From Cytobacillus oceanisediminis (GTDB lineage: Bacteria > Bacillota > Bacilli > Bacillales > Cytobacillaceae): a DNA stretch of 64,000 nucleotides. Positions within the stretch are counted from its first letter, which is position 1; each line of letters starts with the position of its first letter. Positions 33,512 through 42,714 of the stretch are shown here, one piece after another. Where the stretch lies: assembly GCF_007830235.1 (NCBI RefSeq), contig NZ_VLKI01000010.1:1-64000 (forward strand), in the 5' to 3' direction. Both the position numbers and the translations under genes were made by a program. The notes beneath the pieces were generated by a model, which was not told the DNA's origin, searched no databases, and saw nothing but the letters and a program-made list of their open reading frames with translations.

Positions 33512-34810
33512 CTATCTTTCTCCATTAGCAAGTTCAGTAGAATCCTCAGCTATTGTATCTTTCTGGTCAGCTTCAGATTCCACTACACCCTGTACTTCAC
33601 CGTCTATTTTCTCACTTTCAGATCTTTGTGATTCAGTGGTTTCTGTTTCACTCGTCTCAGGATAAGCGATTTTTCTTATTATAATTTCATTTACCGGCAG
33701 ATAAAAATCTTCAGCAATCAGAGTCGTTTTTAAACGCTCACCCTGTGAGTTATATTCATCACGATAAACGGAAACCGAGGATCCCTTTCTGCCTTTTCTT
33801 TCACTGCTAAAAACGTTTTTGATATTATCTTGGTATTGAATAATTTTCTTTGGTTCGTATGTTTTTTTATTTTCAAACCTGACTTTATAACTGTTGCCAA
33901 GGTCAATCCCCAATACGGATACCTCCACAGTTCTGTTGTTCACTTTATCAAATTGAATCGTGATATCACTATCATTTGGATTAAATAGCATTAAATCCAT
34001 CTTCTCTTTGACCACTCTTGCTTCAAATCCTGCAGTAATTCCTTCCGGCAGCTCTTTGCCAATATACCTCTCCATAATTTGGATATTTGTCGGAAGGATA
34101 GCCTCATAAATTCCCGATGAAATTTTAGTAAGCAGCTCATTCGATAAAAACGGATCCTCATCATTCAGCAGCTCTAAAAACGAGAAACTGTCTTGTGCAG
34201 GTATAATAACTTGGCTATGTGATTCCAGCCAAGATGATAGGCTGGTTCCATCTATCTTAATTTCCGCATTTGAAAGAATGCTTTGTCTCTTTACTACTCC
34301 TTCCCCCATGTGATCTGAAATTTTAATAACACTTACCTTTGTATTAAGAGCACCCGCTTCTTCCTCCAATCGGGCACGCAAGCTTTTGATATTCACATTT
34401 GACAGTATTGTTTCATCCAGAATTTTTCTCAGCTCTTCAATTAAATCCTGCTCATGTATGGTTGTATAAAGTGGATTCGCATTTCCCGGCACAGCCGCTG
34501 CAATGCTTTCCTCTACATGAAATCTAAAAAGCTTCCCAGGAATATCAACTTTTTGATCTGCAAATGACAATTGAACCCCATTGGCACTTTGCCAATTGGC
34601 AATAGGTTGATTCAGCCTGTGGCTAACGTCATCCTTCTGAATTCCATGAACCTCCACAGGTCCAATAAAAGTTACATCACTAAATGGGGTATCCTGCATA
34701 AATACCTTCTCATAAGCAAAAGTTCCTATACGTGAAAAAGCAGTGAAAAACAGAGTGCATAAAAGGATAAGGCTAAATAATTTTAATAAAAAATGCTGAT
34801 TTTCTTGCAA
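33512..34810 (-). CDS. VanW-like membrane-anchored protein of the pilus operon
   Basis: About 432 residues. One N-terminal membrane helix (FLLKLFSLILLCTLFFTAFSRIG), then an extracytoplasmic part. The middle (about 205-330: IIPAQDSFSFLELLNDEDPF, ISSGIYEAILPTNIQIMERYIGK, DLMLFNPNDSDITIQF) matches the pattern of the VanW domain, a fold found in Gram-positive wall-associated proteins; the following strand-rich part is G5-like, and the tail is S/T/E-rich and disordered. TTG 34810, nine bases after AAAGGAGAG, is the likely start. Exact function unknown; in a pilus operon it could connect the machine to the wall. Confidence 0.65.
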   Translation of the reverse strand: MQENQHFLLKLFSLILLCTLFFTAFSRIGTFAYEKVFMQDTPFSDVTFIGPVEVHGIQKDDVSHRLNQPIANWQSANGVQLSFADQKVDIPGKLFRFHVEESIAAAVPGNANPLYTTIHEQDLIEELRKILDETILSNVNIKSLRARLEEEAGALNTKVSVIKISDHMGEGVVKRQSILSNAEIKIDGTSLSSWLESHSQVIIPAQDSFSFLELLNDEDPFLSNELLTKISSGIYEAILPTNIQIMERYIGKELPEGITAGFEARVVKEKMDLMLFNPNDSDITIQFDKVNNRTVEVSVLGIDLGNSYKVRFENKKTYEPKKIIQYQDNIKNVFSSERKGRKGSSVSVYRDEYNSQGERLKTTLIAEDFYLPVNEIIIRKIAYPETSETETTESQRSESEKIDGEVQGVVESEADQKDTIAEDSTELANGER

Positions 34811-34855
34811 ACTGAAAGTCTCTCCTTTTGCCAACCACTTTAGATGGTAAAAATC

Positions 34856-35728
34856 CTAGATATCTTTTTTATTTCTTCGGCTTAAATATAACTCTTCTAA
34901 ATCATCAAAATAATTTTGAACAGATTTTTCTGTTTCAGCCTTATTTTCAATCTCTTTATCCATATTCACTTTAGGTAGCTCTTCTTTGGATTTTTCCTTT
35001 ACAATTTGCTCTTCCTTATTTTCCTGGAACATTTCAATCCTGGACTTCATAAGAAGTTCGGCATCATCTTCCATTTGCAATGAGGCCAATGAAGGGATTT
35101 CTTCCCCTTGTGCTTCCAGTTCTTCTTCCACTTTAATTTCCTTTATGTACAGTGGGTCTATAATGACTTCATTTTCCTTATTTCCAGTATCTTCAGCTGT
35201 CACTGCAGCCTGCGATTCCATTCGATTGCTATCAATGTAGTCTTGGTTTAGAGGTTCTAAAAAATCGATTTCATGAAATTCAGGGACAGTTTCCTCTCCT
35301 TCTGGCTGCTCTCTCGGCTCAGCTTTTTCCATACTAGGCAGATCTGTTTCTCCCGTATTATCTAAGTTGCGTATAGGGCTTGGGGCATAAAAGCGGTCCA
35401 ATGTTTCGGTCTGCTTGGCTTTTTCAACTAAATCATCCATTGAAAATAGCGGCTTCCTTTCAAACAGATCTTCCTCTTTTTCATCCTCAGCGAAAAATGA
35501 GTGTGTTTTCTTGAACAATAAAAAGGAAATTAACATGGCAAGTAGTGCTTGAATCAGAAAAACGATCCAAATAGGATAGGTCTCACTTCCAAGAAAGCCA
35601 ACTAACCCCAGGAAAACACTTACCATTAAGATTGTTAACCTTCCTTTGATTGACATTTTGATAGGAATAATCAATAAAATCGCACTAATTAAAAGAATGG
35701 ATAAAATAAAGCTTATCGCAAAAACCAA
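34856..35728 (-). CDS. Acidic membrane protein of unknown function, first gene of the pilus operon
   Basis: About 290 residues, not recognised. The first 80 residues contain three membrane segments (VFAISFILSILLISAILLII, LTILMVSVFLGLVGFLG, IWIVFLIQALLAMLISFLL); the remaining 200 are a charged, glutamate-rich and probably disordered cytoplasmic tail ending LEELYLSRRNKKDI. TTG 35728, six bases after GGGTGGTG, is my choice; GTG 35740 overlaps the binding site. Topology suggests a cytoplasmic docking role, but nothing in the sequence proves it. Confidence 0.55.
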   Translation of the reverse strand: MVFAISFILSILLISAILLIIPIKMSIKGRLTILMVSVFLGLVGFLGSETYPIWIVFLIQALLAMLISFLLFKKTHSFFAEDEKEEDLFERKPLFSMDDLVEKAKQTETLDRFYAPSPIRNLDNTGETDLPSMEKAEPREQPEGEETVPEFHEIDFLEPLNQDYIDSNRMESQAAVTAEDTGNKENEVIIDPLYIKEIKVEEELEAQGEEIPSLASLQMEDDAELLMKSRIEMFQENKEEQIVKEKSKEELPKVNMDKEIENKAETEKSVQNYFDDLEELYLSRRNKKDI

Positions 35729-35847
35729 ATGTAACACCACCCTATTTGTCCCAGATCACTCTTCATTTTTATTGTAAATGATTCCAGTAAGGAAGTACCA
35801 TGAATTTCTTGTTTTTTTCGAAAACTAATAGAACATTAGTCTGTAAA

Positions 35848-35880
35848 AAATGAAGAAAAACCCAAAACTTTGGGTTTTCT
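35848..35880 (-). terminator. Intrinsic terminator of the diguanylate cyclase gene
   Basis: On the minus strand AAGAAAACCCAAAGTTTTGGGTTTTTCTTC followed by ATTTTTT, directly after the GGDEF gene. It separates that gene from the pilus operon transcript. Between it and the next gene I see no clear promoter. Confidence 0.88.
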
Positions 35881-35885
35881 TAAAA

Positions 35886-37595
35886 CTACAGTCCGGCAAC
35901 TCTATTTCTCCCAGCTTGTTTTGCTCCAACATACATCGCTCTATCTGCACAGCGGATCAATCCAAGTGAATCTTCTGCATCCATTGGAGCAGAAGCTACT
36001 CCAATGGATGCAGTTATTTGTACCATTCTGCTATCATTATTAATTTTTAAATTGTTTTTCAGATTAAAAGGCCTATCAGCGACTGCTTTCCGAACAAGCT
36101 CGGCCCATTTCAGTGCTTCACCTTTTTCAATGTCCGGCAGCAGGACCACAAACTCTTCCCCTCCATATCGGGCAACTGTCCCTTTTAGTCCAATCAATCC
36201 TGTCAGCCTTTCAGCCAGCTCACATAGAATTTCATTGCCGCTCTGGTGCCCGTAAGTATCGTTTACTTGTTTAAAGTGATCAATATCAAGCATTAAAAGT
36301 GATAGTGATTTTCTTGCACCCGTTTTAAGATGAGAAAATTCCTCGCTAAGCCCATTTTCAATATATCGGTAATTATATAAATGCGTAAGTGCACATCTCT
36401 CACTCATCGCTTTTGTTTCCTGATGGTATTTCGCATTTTCCACTGTAATGGCAAAATGCGAACACAGAATGTCTACAATCATCAATTGGGATTTTTCATA
36501 CGATCTTTTTTGCGTGGACGCCAGCAATAGTACACCGGTTACTTTATGATTGCGCATGATCGGAACACATATAACACTTTCAGCATCATCAGGCATATAG
36601 CCTTTGGTAATGCCACTCCATTCTTTTTTTGAATGAAACAGGGCTGCCTTTCTTGTAGACCAGACCAGGCCACTGATCCCTTCGTTTTTTCTAAGGCTTT
36701 CTTTTTCCAGACTCAATGTCTGGCCATGTTCGACCCGATAGATTAAGTGCAGTTCTTTATCATCGACGATATCCAAAATATAGGCATAATCAACCGGCAG
36801 CATTTTACCTAATCGAGCAATGAAGAGCTCCATAATTTCATTTATATCAAGTCTCTCTGCCAATTGATGGCCAATTTCGGCGGCTTTTTGGAGGTAATTA
36901 TTTACTTTGTCACTAGAATTGTAGAGATTCAAAATGATTGATAGACTGACAAAGGGAACCCCAACGAAAAGGAGCGCCAAGAGGCCAACTTCCTGAAAAA
37001 GCATGTAGAGCACAAGACCAACTGGAAAGGTAATCATGGTGGTTACAGTTTCCCAAATGAAGTCTTTCCCAAAGAAAGAGCCTTCTCGTCCATAGACAAA
37101 GTAAATAATAAGGCTTAGCAGCAGCTGGTTTAGAATGAAATGAACAGCTGGATAAGCTACAGCAACCCAAAAATATTCAGGGTTGGCGATTAAATCAACC
37201 CCTGTTTTCCCGCCTAATGCATAATAAAGTAATCCGCTGACAAGTGATACAGCAAAAAACATTAAAGAGTTAAGCGGGAAACGGAAAAGCTGATCTTTTT
37301 GTATCTTAAGTTTGAATAGGAGAACAATAACCGCCAATTGGACCATAACCAATTCTGTGAAAAGGCCAAAAGATAAGAATACAGCCATGGAAACCCATTG
37401 AAGCAAAAAGACAGGTGTATTATTTACGACCATGGGCATCGCTGCCACAAATGACATCAAGATGAAAAAGGCAAAAACACTGACTCCTTGCTCTGACAAG
37501 CTTGGAGGATAGAAATAATAGGTTAGCCATAGCCCTGCTGGAAAGATTAAAAACCATATGATCCATATAACTTTTTTCATACTAGAACTAACCAT
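35886..37595 (-). CDS. Membrane GAF-GGDEF diguanylate cyclase
   Basis: Predicted to make cyclic-di-GMP. About 569 residues: six to eight membrane helices (1 to about 230), a GAF domain (about 255-395), and a GGDEF domain (about 410-565) with the active loop ARYGGEEFVVLLPD and DIDHFKQVNDTYGHQSG metal/substrate motif. The position of the inhibitory RxxD site is GLKG here, so product inhibition through the I-site is not expected. ATG 37595 lies seven bases after AAAGGAGG; an earlier ATG pair at 37622 lacks a site. It is the upstream neighbour of a pilus operon whose PilB has a c-di-GMP-type domain. Confidence 0.92.
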   Translation of the reverse strand: MVSSSMKKVIWIIWFLIFPAGLWLTYYFYPPSLSEQGVSVFAFFILMSFVAAMPMVVNNTPVFLLQWVSMAVFLSFGLFTELVMVQLAVIVLLFKLKIQKDQLFRFPLNSLMFFAVSLVSGLLYYALGGKTGVDLIANPEYFWVAVAYPAVHFILNQLLLSLIIYFVYGREGSFFGKDFIWETVTTMITFPVGLVLYMLFQEVGLLALLFVGVPFVSLSIILNLYNSSDKVNNYLQKAAEIGHQLAERLDINEIMELFIARLGKMLPVDYAYILDIVDDKELHLIYRVEHGQTLSLEKESLRKNEGISGLVWSTRKAALFHSKKEWSGITKGYMPDDAESVICVPIMRNHKVTGVLLLASTQKRSYEKSQLMIVDILCSHFAITVENAKYHQETKAMSERCALTHLYNYRYIENGLSEEFSHLKTGARKSLSLLMLDIDHFKQVNDTYGHQSGNEILCELAERLTGLIGLKGTVARYGGEEFVVLLPDIEKGEALKWAELVRKAVADRPFNLKNNLKINNDSRMVQITASIGVASAPMDAEDSLGLIRCADRAMYVGAKQAGRNRVAGL

Positions 37596-37639
37596 TATTT
37601 CCCCTCCTTTATCTCTCATCATATTAGGTAAATAGGTAG

Positions 37640-37668
37640 ATTATACAATCATTTTAGCAACTTTTCAA
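37640..37668 (-). promoter_or_regulatory. Sigma-A promoter of the diguanylate cyclase gene
   Basis: On the minus strand TTGAAA (37663-37668), 17-base spacer, perfect TATAAT (37640-37645), about 45 bases before the start. Confidence 0.8.
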
Positions 37669-37689
37669 AATTTTGTCACATTAATGGGT

Positions 37690-38997
37690 TTATTTACCTA
37701 ACAGCTTCAGAAGGTTGGGTTTTGCTTCTGATAAGAAATAGAGAGAACCAGTTACCACCAAGATACTGTCCTTTTCTGTTTCTTTCAGCTCATTCTCCAA
37801 AAGCTGTTTCCAATCTTTGTGGAAATGCTTATTTTTGTTTGTACTTATTTCATATAATTCCTCTGCCCGAGCTGCTCTTGGAAAATTGAATTCTGTGAAA
37901 GCAATTTTATCTGCAACAGAATCAAGATTATCAATCATTTTGTCGAGCTTTTTATCAGATAAGGCAGCAAAAACAAGGTTTATTCGTTTATCATGGAATC
38001 GGGCTGCCAACTCTGCCGTCAGAGCGATTATCCCTTCTTCATTATGTGCTCCATCAATGATAACCAATGGGTCATCAGAAATGATTTCGAATCTCCCCGG
38101 CCAGTATGCATTTTTCAGCCCGGCTCTTATATGCTCATCTTCTATTAGGAAGGAATAATATATATTTAAAAGCTCGGCCGCCATCACAGCAAGTGATGCA
38201 TTTTCTGTCTGGTGCTTGCCTGCCATTCCTATTTCAAGGCCTGGAAACTCCTCAAAGACTGTGTTTACGCTAAAATATTCTCCCTTTGGCATGGATCTGT
38301 GACCTGAAATGCTAAATTCATTCCCTAGCAGATAAAGGGGAGCTTTCTTCTCCAAAGCCTTTTCTTTTATAACAGTTAATGCTTCTTCCTGTTTTACACC
38401 TGTAATGACGCTTATTCCCGGTTTAATGATCCCGGCTTTCTCAAATGCTATTTTTTCATATGTATCCCCGAGGATCGCTGTATGGTCAAGCCCAATGCTT
38501 GTAATGATTGAGAGGACGGGATAAATAATATTGGTAGAATCGTACCTGCCCCCCAATCCTACTTCAAACATTACAATATCAGCAGGATGTACATGTCCAA
38601 AATACTGGAAAGCCATGGCTGTAATGATTTCAAATTCAGTTGGACCTCCGAGTTCCGTGTTCTCCAGCTCTACAGCAAGCGGATAAATGTCATTGGCCAG
38701 CTGGACAATTTCCTTATCCTTAATAGGAGCGCCATTTATGGAAACCCGCTCATTGAATTGTTCAAAATAAGGGGATGTGAAAGTCCCGACCGAATAGCCG
38801 GCCTCCTGAAGAATCGACCTCAAAAATGTTACGGTTGAGCCTTTGCCATTGGTTCCGCCTATGTGTACAGATTTGATTCTTCTTTCAGGATGCCCGAGCT
38901 TGTCCATCATCCATTCCATCCTCTGAAGTCCCGGCTTCATCCCAAGTCTTAATCTGGAATGAATCCACTCCAGGGCTTCTTCATAAGTCGTAAACAT
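37690..38997 (-). CDS. folC: Folylpolyglutamate synthase / dihydrofolate synthase FolC
   Basis: Adds glutamate to dihydropteroate and to folates. 435 residues. P-loop HIGGTNGKGSTVTFLRSIL (about 43-61), metal/substrate motifs TSPYFEQFNERVSING, VGLGGRYDSTN, SIGLDHTAILGDT and the C-terminal Mur-ligase domain (VIIDGAHNEEGI). ATG after GGAGGTG. It follows valS by 69 bases, the usual valS-folC pair. Confidence 0.97.
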   Translation of the reverse strand: MFTTYEEALEWIHSRLRLGMKPGLQRMEWMMDKLGHPERRIKSVHIGGTNGKGSTVTFLRSILQEAGYSVGTFTSPYFEQFNERVSINGAPIKDKEIVQLANDIYPLAVELENTELGGPTEFEIITAMAFQYFGHVHPADIVMFEVGLGGRYDSTNIIYPVLSIITSIGLDHTAILGDTYEKIAFEKAGIIKPGISVITGVKQEEALTVIKEKALEKKAPLYLLGNEFSISGHRSMPKGEYFSVNTVFEEFPGLEIGMAGKHQTENASLAVMAAELLNIYYSFLIEDEHIRAGLKNAYWPGRFEIISDDPLVIIDGAHNEEGIIALTAELAARFHDKRINLVFAALSDKKLDKMIDNLDSVADKIAFTEFNFPRAARAEELYEISTNKNKHFHKDWKQLLENELKETEKDSILVVTGSLYFLSEAKPNLLKLLGK

Positions 38998-39066
38998 TTA
39001 TTTGCACCTCCGATATACAGGAAGGAAGACGAATCCTATATATGGACCCGCCTTCCAGAAATATGG

Positions 39067-41712
39067 TTATTCTCCTTTTAGCTCTTTAATGCGAGCTTCT
39101 ACAGCTGCTCTTTTCTCGCTGTAATCTTTTTCTTTTGCCTTTTCTTCTTCAATTACTTTTTCCGGCGCTTTTTTAATAAAGCCTTCGTTTGAAAGTTTCT
39201 TTTGAACACGTTCTACTTCTTTATTTAATTTATCCCACTCTTTCTGTAGTCGGGCCACTTCTTCTTCGATGTTAATCAGACCTTCAAGCGGCAGGATAAT
39301 TTCTGCTCCAGTTACAACTGCTGTCATTGCCTTATCAGGTGTCTCAACCTCTAAAGCCAGCACCAATTCTTCAGGATTACAGAAGCGTTCAATATAGGCA
39401 CGGTTATTTTCCAGTGTACTAAGAACTTCCTGGTCCTTGGCTTTAACCATCATTTTAATCTTTTTGCTCATCGGCGTGTTCACTTCTGCACGGCTGTTGC
39501 GGACAGAGCGGATGATTTCAACAAGCAGCTTCATTTCGTTTGCAGCCTGGTTGTCCGTGTATTCATCCTTTACTGTCGGCCACTCTGCAACCGTAATCGA
39601 TTCGCCTGAATGAGGAAGGTTCTGCCAAATTTCCTCTGTAATAAATGGCATGAATGGATGAAGCAGGCGCATTGTGTTATCCAATACATATGCCAGGATG
39701 GAGCGTGTTGTTTTCTTGGCAGCTTCATCTTCTCCATTTAGCGGAAGCTTCGCCATTTCGATGTACCAATCACAGAAGTCATCCCAGATAAAGTTGTAAA
39801 GCACTCGGCCAACTTCACCAAATTCATAGCGGTCAGACAGTCTTGTTACCGTTTCAATCGTTTCATTTAAGCGAGTTAAGATCCATTTATCAGCAACAGA
39901 CTTTTCACCGCTTAGGTCGATTTCTTCGTACTTTAAGCCGTCCATGTTCATCAACGCGAAGCGGGAGGCATTCCAGATTTTATTGGCAAAGTTCCATGTT
40001 GCTTCTACCTTTTCCATACTAAAGCGTAAATCCTGTCCCGGAGAGCTTCCTGTTGATAGGAAGTAGCGCAGGGAATCTGCACCGTATTGATCGATGACAT
40101 CCATTGGATCCACACCATTTCCAAGGGACTTACTCATTTTCCGGCCTTGGGAATCGCGGACTAAGCCATGGATTAATACATCCTGGAATGGACGCTGCCC
40201 TGTAAATTCAATACCCTGGAAGATCATTCGTGATACCCAGAAGAAAATGATGTCATAGCCTGTGACAAGGGCTGCAGTTGGATAGTATCTCTTGAAGTCG
40301 CTTGAGTCAGTATCCGGCCAGCCCATTGTTGAAAATGGCCATAATGCCGAACTGAACCAAGTATCCAAAACATCTTTATCCTGTTCCCAGTTTTCAATAT
40401 CTTCAGGTGCTTCGTGGGCTACGTATACTTCACCAGTTTCCTTGTGGTACCAGGCCGGGATGCGGTGGCCCCACCAAAGCTGGCGTGAAATACACCAGTC
40501 ACGGATATTTTCCATCCAGCGCAAATATGTTTTTTCAAATCTTTCTGGAACAAAGTTTACTTTGTCCTCTTTGTTTTGAAGATCAATGGCTTCATCAGCA
40601 AGCGGCTGCATTTTAACAAACCATTGTGTTGAAAGGTAGGGCTCTACAACTGCACCGCTTCGCTCGGAATGGCCAACAGAATGCATATGTTCTTCAATTT
40701 TAAATAAGACTTCCTCTTCCTGAAGATCCTTTACGATTTGCTTGCGGCACTCAAAACGGTCCATACCTTGGTATTTTCCTGCTTTGCTGTTCATTGTGCC
40801 GTCTTCGTTCATCACGAGAATTCTTTCAAGATTATGGCGGTTACCGATTTCGAAATCATTAGGATCGTGTGCTGGCGTAATTTTTACTGCACCAGAACCG
40901 AAATCCATTTCTACATAATCATCGGCAACGATCGGAATTTCACGGCCTGTAATTGGCAGCCTAACAGTCTTGCCGATTAAATGCTTATATCGATCGTCTT
41001 CCGGATGTACAGCAACAGCTGTATCGCCAAGCATCGTTTCAGGGCGTGTTGTCGCAATTTCAATATGACCAGAACCATCTGCCAGTGGGTATCTCATATG
41101 ATAGAAGGCACCCTGGACATCTTTATAAATAACCTCAATATCTGAAAGAGCTGTTTTAGTGGAAGGGTCCCAGTTGATGATATATTCGCCGCGGTAAATT
41201 AACCCTTTATTATACAGTGAAACAAAAACTTCTCTTACCGCTTTTGACAGGCCTTCATCAAGGGTAAAACGTTCCCGGCTATAATCTAGGCCCAATCCAA
41301 GCTTGGACCATTGCTGGCGGATATGGCTCGCATACTCCTCTTTCCATTTCCAGGTTTCTTCTACGAACTTCTCCCGGCCAAGGTCATAGCGGCTTTTGCC
41401 TTCACTGCGAAGCTTTTCTTCTACTTTCGCCTGTGTGGCAATACCTGCATGATCCATACCTGGAAGCCATAACACATCATAGCCCTGCATACGCTTCATT
41501 CGTGTAAGGATATCTTGAAGAGTCGTATCCCATGCATGGCCAAGATGAAGCTTTCCTGTTACGTTTGGCGGCGGAATAACAATTGTGTAAGGCTGCTTCT
41601 CAGCATCATCCTTCGCCTCAAAAAATTTACCCTCCAGCCACCAGTCATATCGTCCTTTTTCAATCGACTGTGGATCATACTTAGTCGGCATTGATAATTC
41701 ATTATTATCCAT
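39067..41712 (-). CDS. valS: Valyl-tRNA synthetase
   Basis: Charges tRNA-Val. About 881 residues. HIGH signature [16 protein letters not shown] at about 50, editing CP1 insertion with [22 protein letters not shown] loop [11 protein letters not shown], anticodon domain, and a C-terminal coiled-coil arm ([25 protein letters not shown]). Of two close ATGs (41718, 41712) the second has the better distance from AAAGGA. Its long leader contains a T-box and, between the T-box terminator and the ribosome binding site, a family 1 repeat. Followed by folC. Confidence 0.98.
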   Translation of the reverse strand: MDNNELSMPTKYDPQSIEKGRYDWWLEGKFFEAKDDAEKQPYTIVIPPPNVTGKLHLGHAWDTTLQDILTRMKRMQGYDVLWLPGMDHAGIATQAKVEEKLRSEGKSRYDLGREKFVEETWKWKEEYASHIRQQWSKLGLGLDYSRERFTLDEGLSKAVREVFVSLYNKGLIYRGEYIINWDPSTKTALSDIEVIYKDVQGAFYHMRYPLADGSGHIEIATTRPETMLGDTAVAVHPEDDRYKHLIGKTVRLPITGREIPIVADDYVEMDFGSGAVKITPAHDPNDFEIGNRHNLERILVMNEDGTMNSKAGKYQGMDRFECRKQIVKDLQEEEVLFKIEEHMHSVGHSERSGAVVEPYLSTQWFVKMQPLADEAIDLQNKEDKVNFVPERFEKTYLRWMENIRDWCISRQLWWGHRIPAWYHKETGEVYVAHEAPEDIENWEQDKDVLDTWFSSALWPFSTMGWPDTDSSDFKRYYPTAALVTGYDIIFFWVSRMIFQGIEFTGQRPFQDVLIHGLVRDSQGRKMSKSLGNGVDPMDVIDQYGADSLRYFLSTGSSPGQDLRFSMEKVEATWNFANKIWNASRFALMNMDGLKYEEIDLSGEKSVADKWILTRLNETIETVTRLSDRYEFGEVGRVLYNFIWDDFCDWYIEMAKLPLNGEDEAAKKTTRSILAYVLDNTMRLLHPFMPFITEEIWQNLPHSGESITVAEWPTVKDEYTDNQAANEMKLLVEIIRSVRNSRAEVNTPMSKKIKMMVKAKDQEVLSTLENNRAYIERFCNPEELVLALEVETPDKAMTAVVTGAEIILPLEGLINIEEEVARLQKEWDKLNKEVERVQKKLSNEGFIKKAPEKVIEEEKAKEKDYSEKRAAVEARIKELKGE

Positions 41713-41743
41713 TTGCATTCTTCCTTTCTAAAAAGCAAAAATA

Positions 41744-41922
41744 GCTCTGTTAAATTAGCCTGTTAACTTCCGCTCCAGGCACTCAGCGAACCGCGGGCGG
41801 TCCGGGAGCCTCCTCGACGCATTCGCGCCTGCCGGGTCTCCAGTTGACACGCTCCTCCCGCACGACTCTCGTGCCTTACGCCCCAATCGGTGCTTATAAG
41901 AACCATAAGCTTTAACACAGCC
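41744..41922 (-). repeat. MITE-like dispersed repeat, family 1, copy B (short form) in the valS leader
   Basis: About 179 bp, reverse orientation relative to copy A. Ends GCTCTGTTAAATT (plus-strand left) and CTTTAACACAGCC (right) are inverted. Flanks CAAAAATA (41736-41743) and TAAAAATA (41923-41930) match at seven of eight bases. It lacks the roughly 60-base internal stretch (GTGCGGTGTTTATTCGAGG...) present in copies A, C and D. Lies between the T-box terminator and the valS ribosome binding site, so it is transcribed in every antiterminated valS mRNA. Confidence 0.82.
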
Positions 41923-41930
41923 TAAAAATA

Positions 41931-42232
41931 AAAAAACTCCAATCGCCATAAAAGGACGAATGGAGTTTGCTTCGCGGTACCACCTTTTTTTCAATCGATA
42001 AGGAAAAATAGATACGCATCAACACGCGGATTTCCCTATAAGGATTGACTCTTAAACAGATAACGGATTTCCCGTCTTTCACTACTCGGATGGAACCTTT
42101 CGCAAAAGATGCTCGAGGGCGACCTTCCAACGGTTCTGCCTGGAAGACCTTTCAGCTAGCGGTCTTCCTCTCTAAAGGCAAAGGGCCATCGTACTCTTCC
42201 CTGTCTTAGCAACTATATACAGTTTATATATA
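41931..42232 (-). promoter_or_regulatory. T-box leader of valS
   Basis: tRNA-sensing riboswitch. The minus strand has the T-box sequence AAGGTGGTACCGCGAAGC (41969-41986), the most conserved element, directly followed by the terminator AAACTCCATTCG...CGATTGGAGTTTTTTT (41931-41968). Upstream are the stem I elements (GAAGAGTACGATGG, AGAGAGGAAGACC). A GTC at 42121-42123 in GGAAGGTCGCC fits a valine specifier, the expected codon for valS, though I assigned it by eye. Uncharged tRNA-Val is expected to stabilise the antiterminator. Confidence 0.93.
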
Positions 42233-42238
42233 TAAGAT

Positions 42239-42268
42239 ATACTACCGAAAAAAGGCTGTTATAGTCAA
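42239..42268 (-). promoter_or_regulatory. Promoter of the valS T-box transcript
   Basis: On the minus strand TTGACT (42263-42268), 18-base spacer, TAGTAT (42239-42244), just before the T-box leader. Confidence 0.6.
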
Positions 42269-42319
42269 TAAGGATAACCGAGTTTTTTATATATTATACG
42301 TTTTTTCATTTAGAGGTGA

Positions 42320-42480
42320 GGCATAAAGTAAAATTAGGAGGTGATTTAGGTTGAAAGCAACGCATGCCTAATATGGCCTGGTCCTTCATTTACTGAAGTT
42401 GAAGTTACTCCCATTTGAAAATTAGGCACTTTACCGCTGGATGAATCATAGGATAGAAATAAATAAGGACATTCGGGAAA
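42320..42480 (+). other. Gap with a strong ribosome binding site and a six-codon frame
   Basis: AGGAGGTGATTTAGG (about 42337-42351) is followed by TTG and then AAA-GCA-ACG-CAT-GCC-TAA, that is, a very strong binding site for a peptide of six residues. A shifted frame continues as IWPGPSFTEVEVTPI and then stops. It might be a leader peptide for the 63-codon gene downstream or the remains of a small gene; neither can be shown. Confidence 0.3.
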
Positions 42481-42493
42481 GGGGCATGCGAAG

Positions 42494-42685
42494 TTGAGAA
42501 GAAAATATAACCCTTATACACTGCCTCCCTGGTTAAGAACTTTTAGAAATGTATGTGCACAGTTCATTATTCCATTTTGTGTTTTTCAGGGCATAAGAAC
42601 AATACTTTTGCCCACTACCTTCGATGTGCTATTGCTTTCGATTTTCATCCTTACAGCGATTGCCTTCCACCTGGAAATAATTTAG
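42494..42685 (+). CDS. Small membrane protein of unknown function (63 residues)
   Basis: Starts at TTG, nine bases after GGAAAGGGG. MRRKYNPYTLPPWLRTFRN is followed by two hydrophobic segments (CAQFIIPFCVFQGIRTILL and FDVLLLSIFILTAIAFHLEII). I recall similar short proteins with the NPYTLPPWLR opening in other Bacillaceae near ysxE, so I regard it as a real gene, but no function is known. It runs toward ysxE and the two share a hairpin at their ends. Confidence 0.7.
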   Translation: MRRKYNPYTLPPWLRTFRNVCAQFIIPFCVFQGIRTILLPTTFDVLLLSIFILTAIAFHLEII

Positions 42686-42714
42686 GAGCCCAAGTCCTGT
42701 CAGCTTTGGGCTCC
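42685..42714. terminator. Hairpin between the convergent 63-codon gene and ysxE
   Basis: GGAGCCCAAGTCCTGTCAGCTTTGGGCTCC, followed by TTCTT on the plus strand. The left arm starts at the end of the small gene and the right arm is in the last codons of ysxE, so it may serve both. Confidence 0.7.

Noticed and set aside
41755..42130. Open frames across the valS leader
   Set aside because: They are made of repeat copy B and T-box sequence; no binding site, no conservation, and the region is clearly regulatory RNA.
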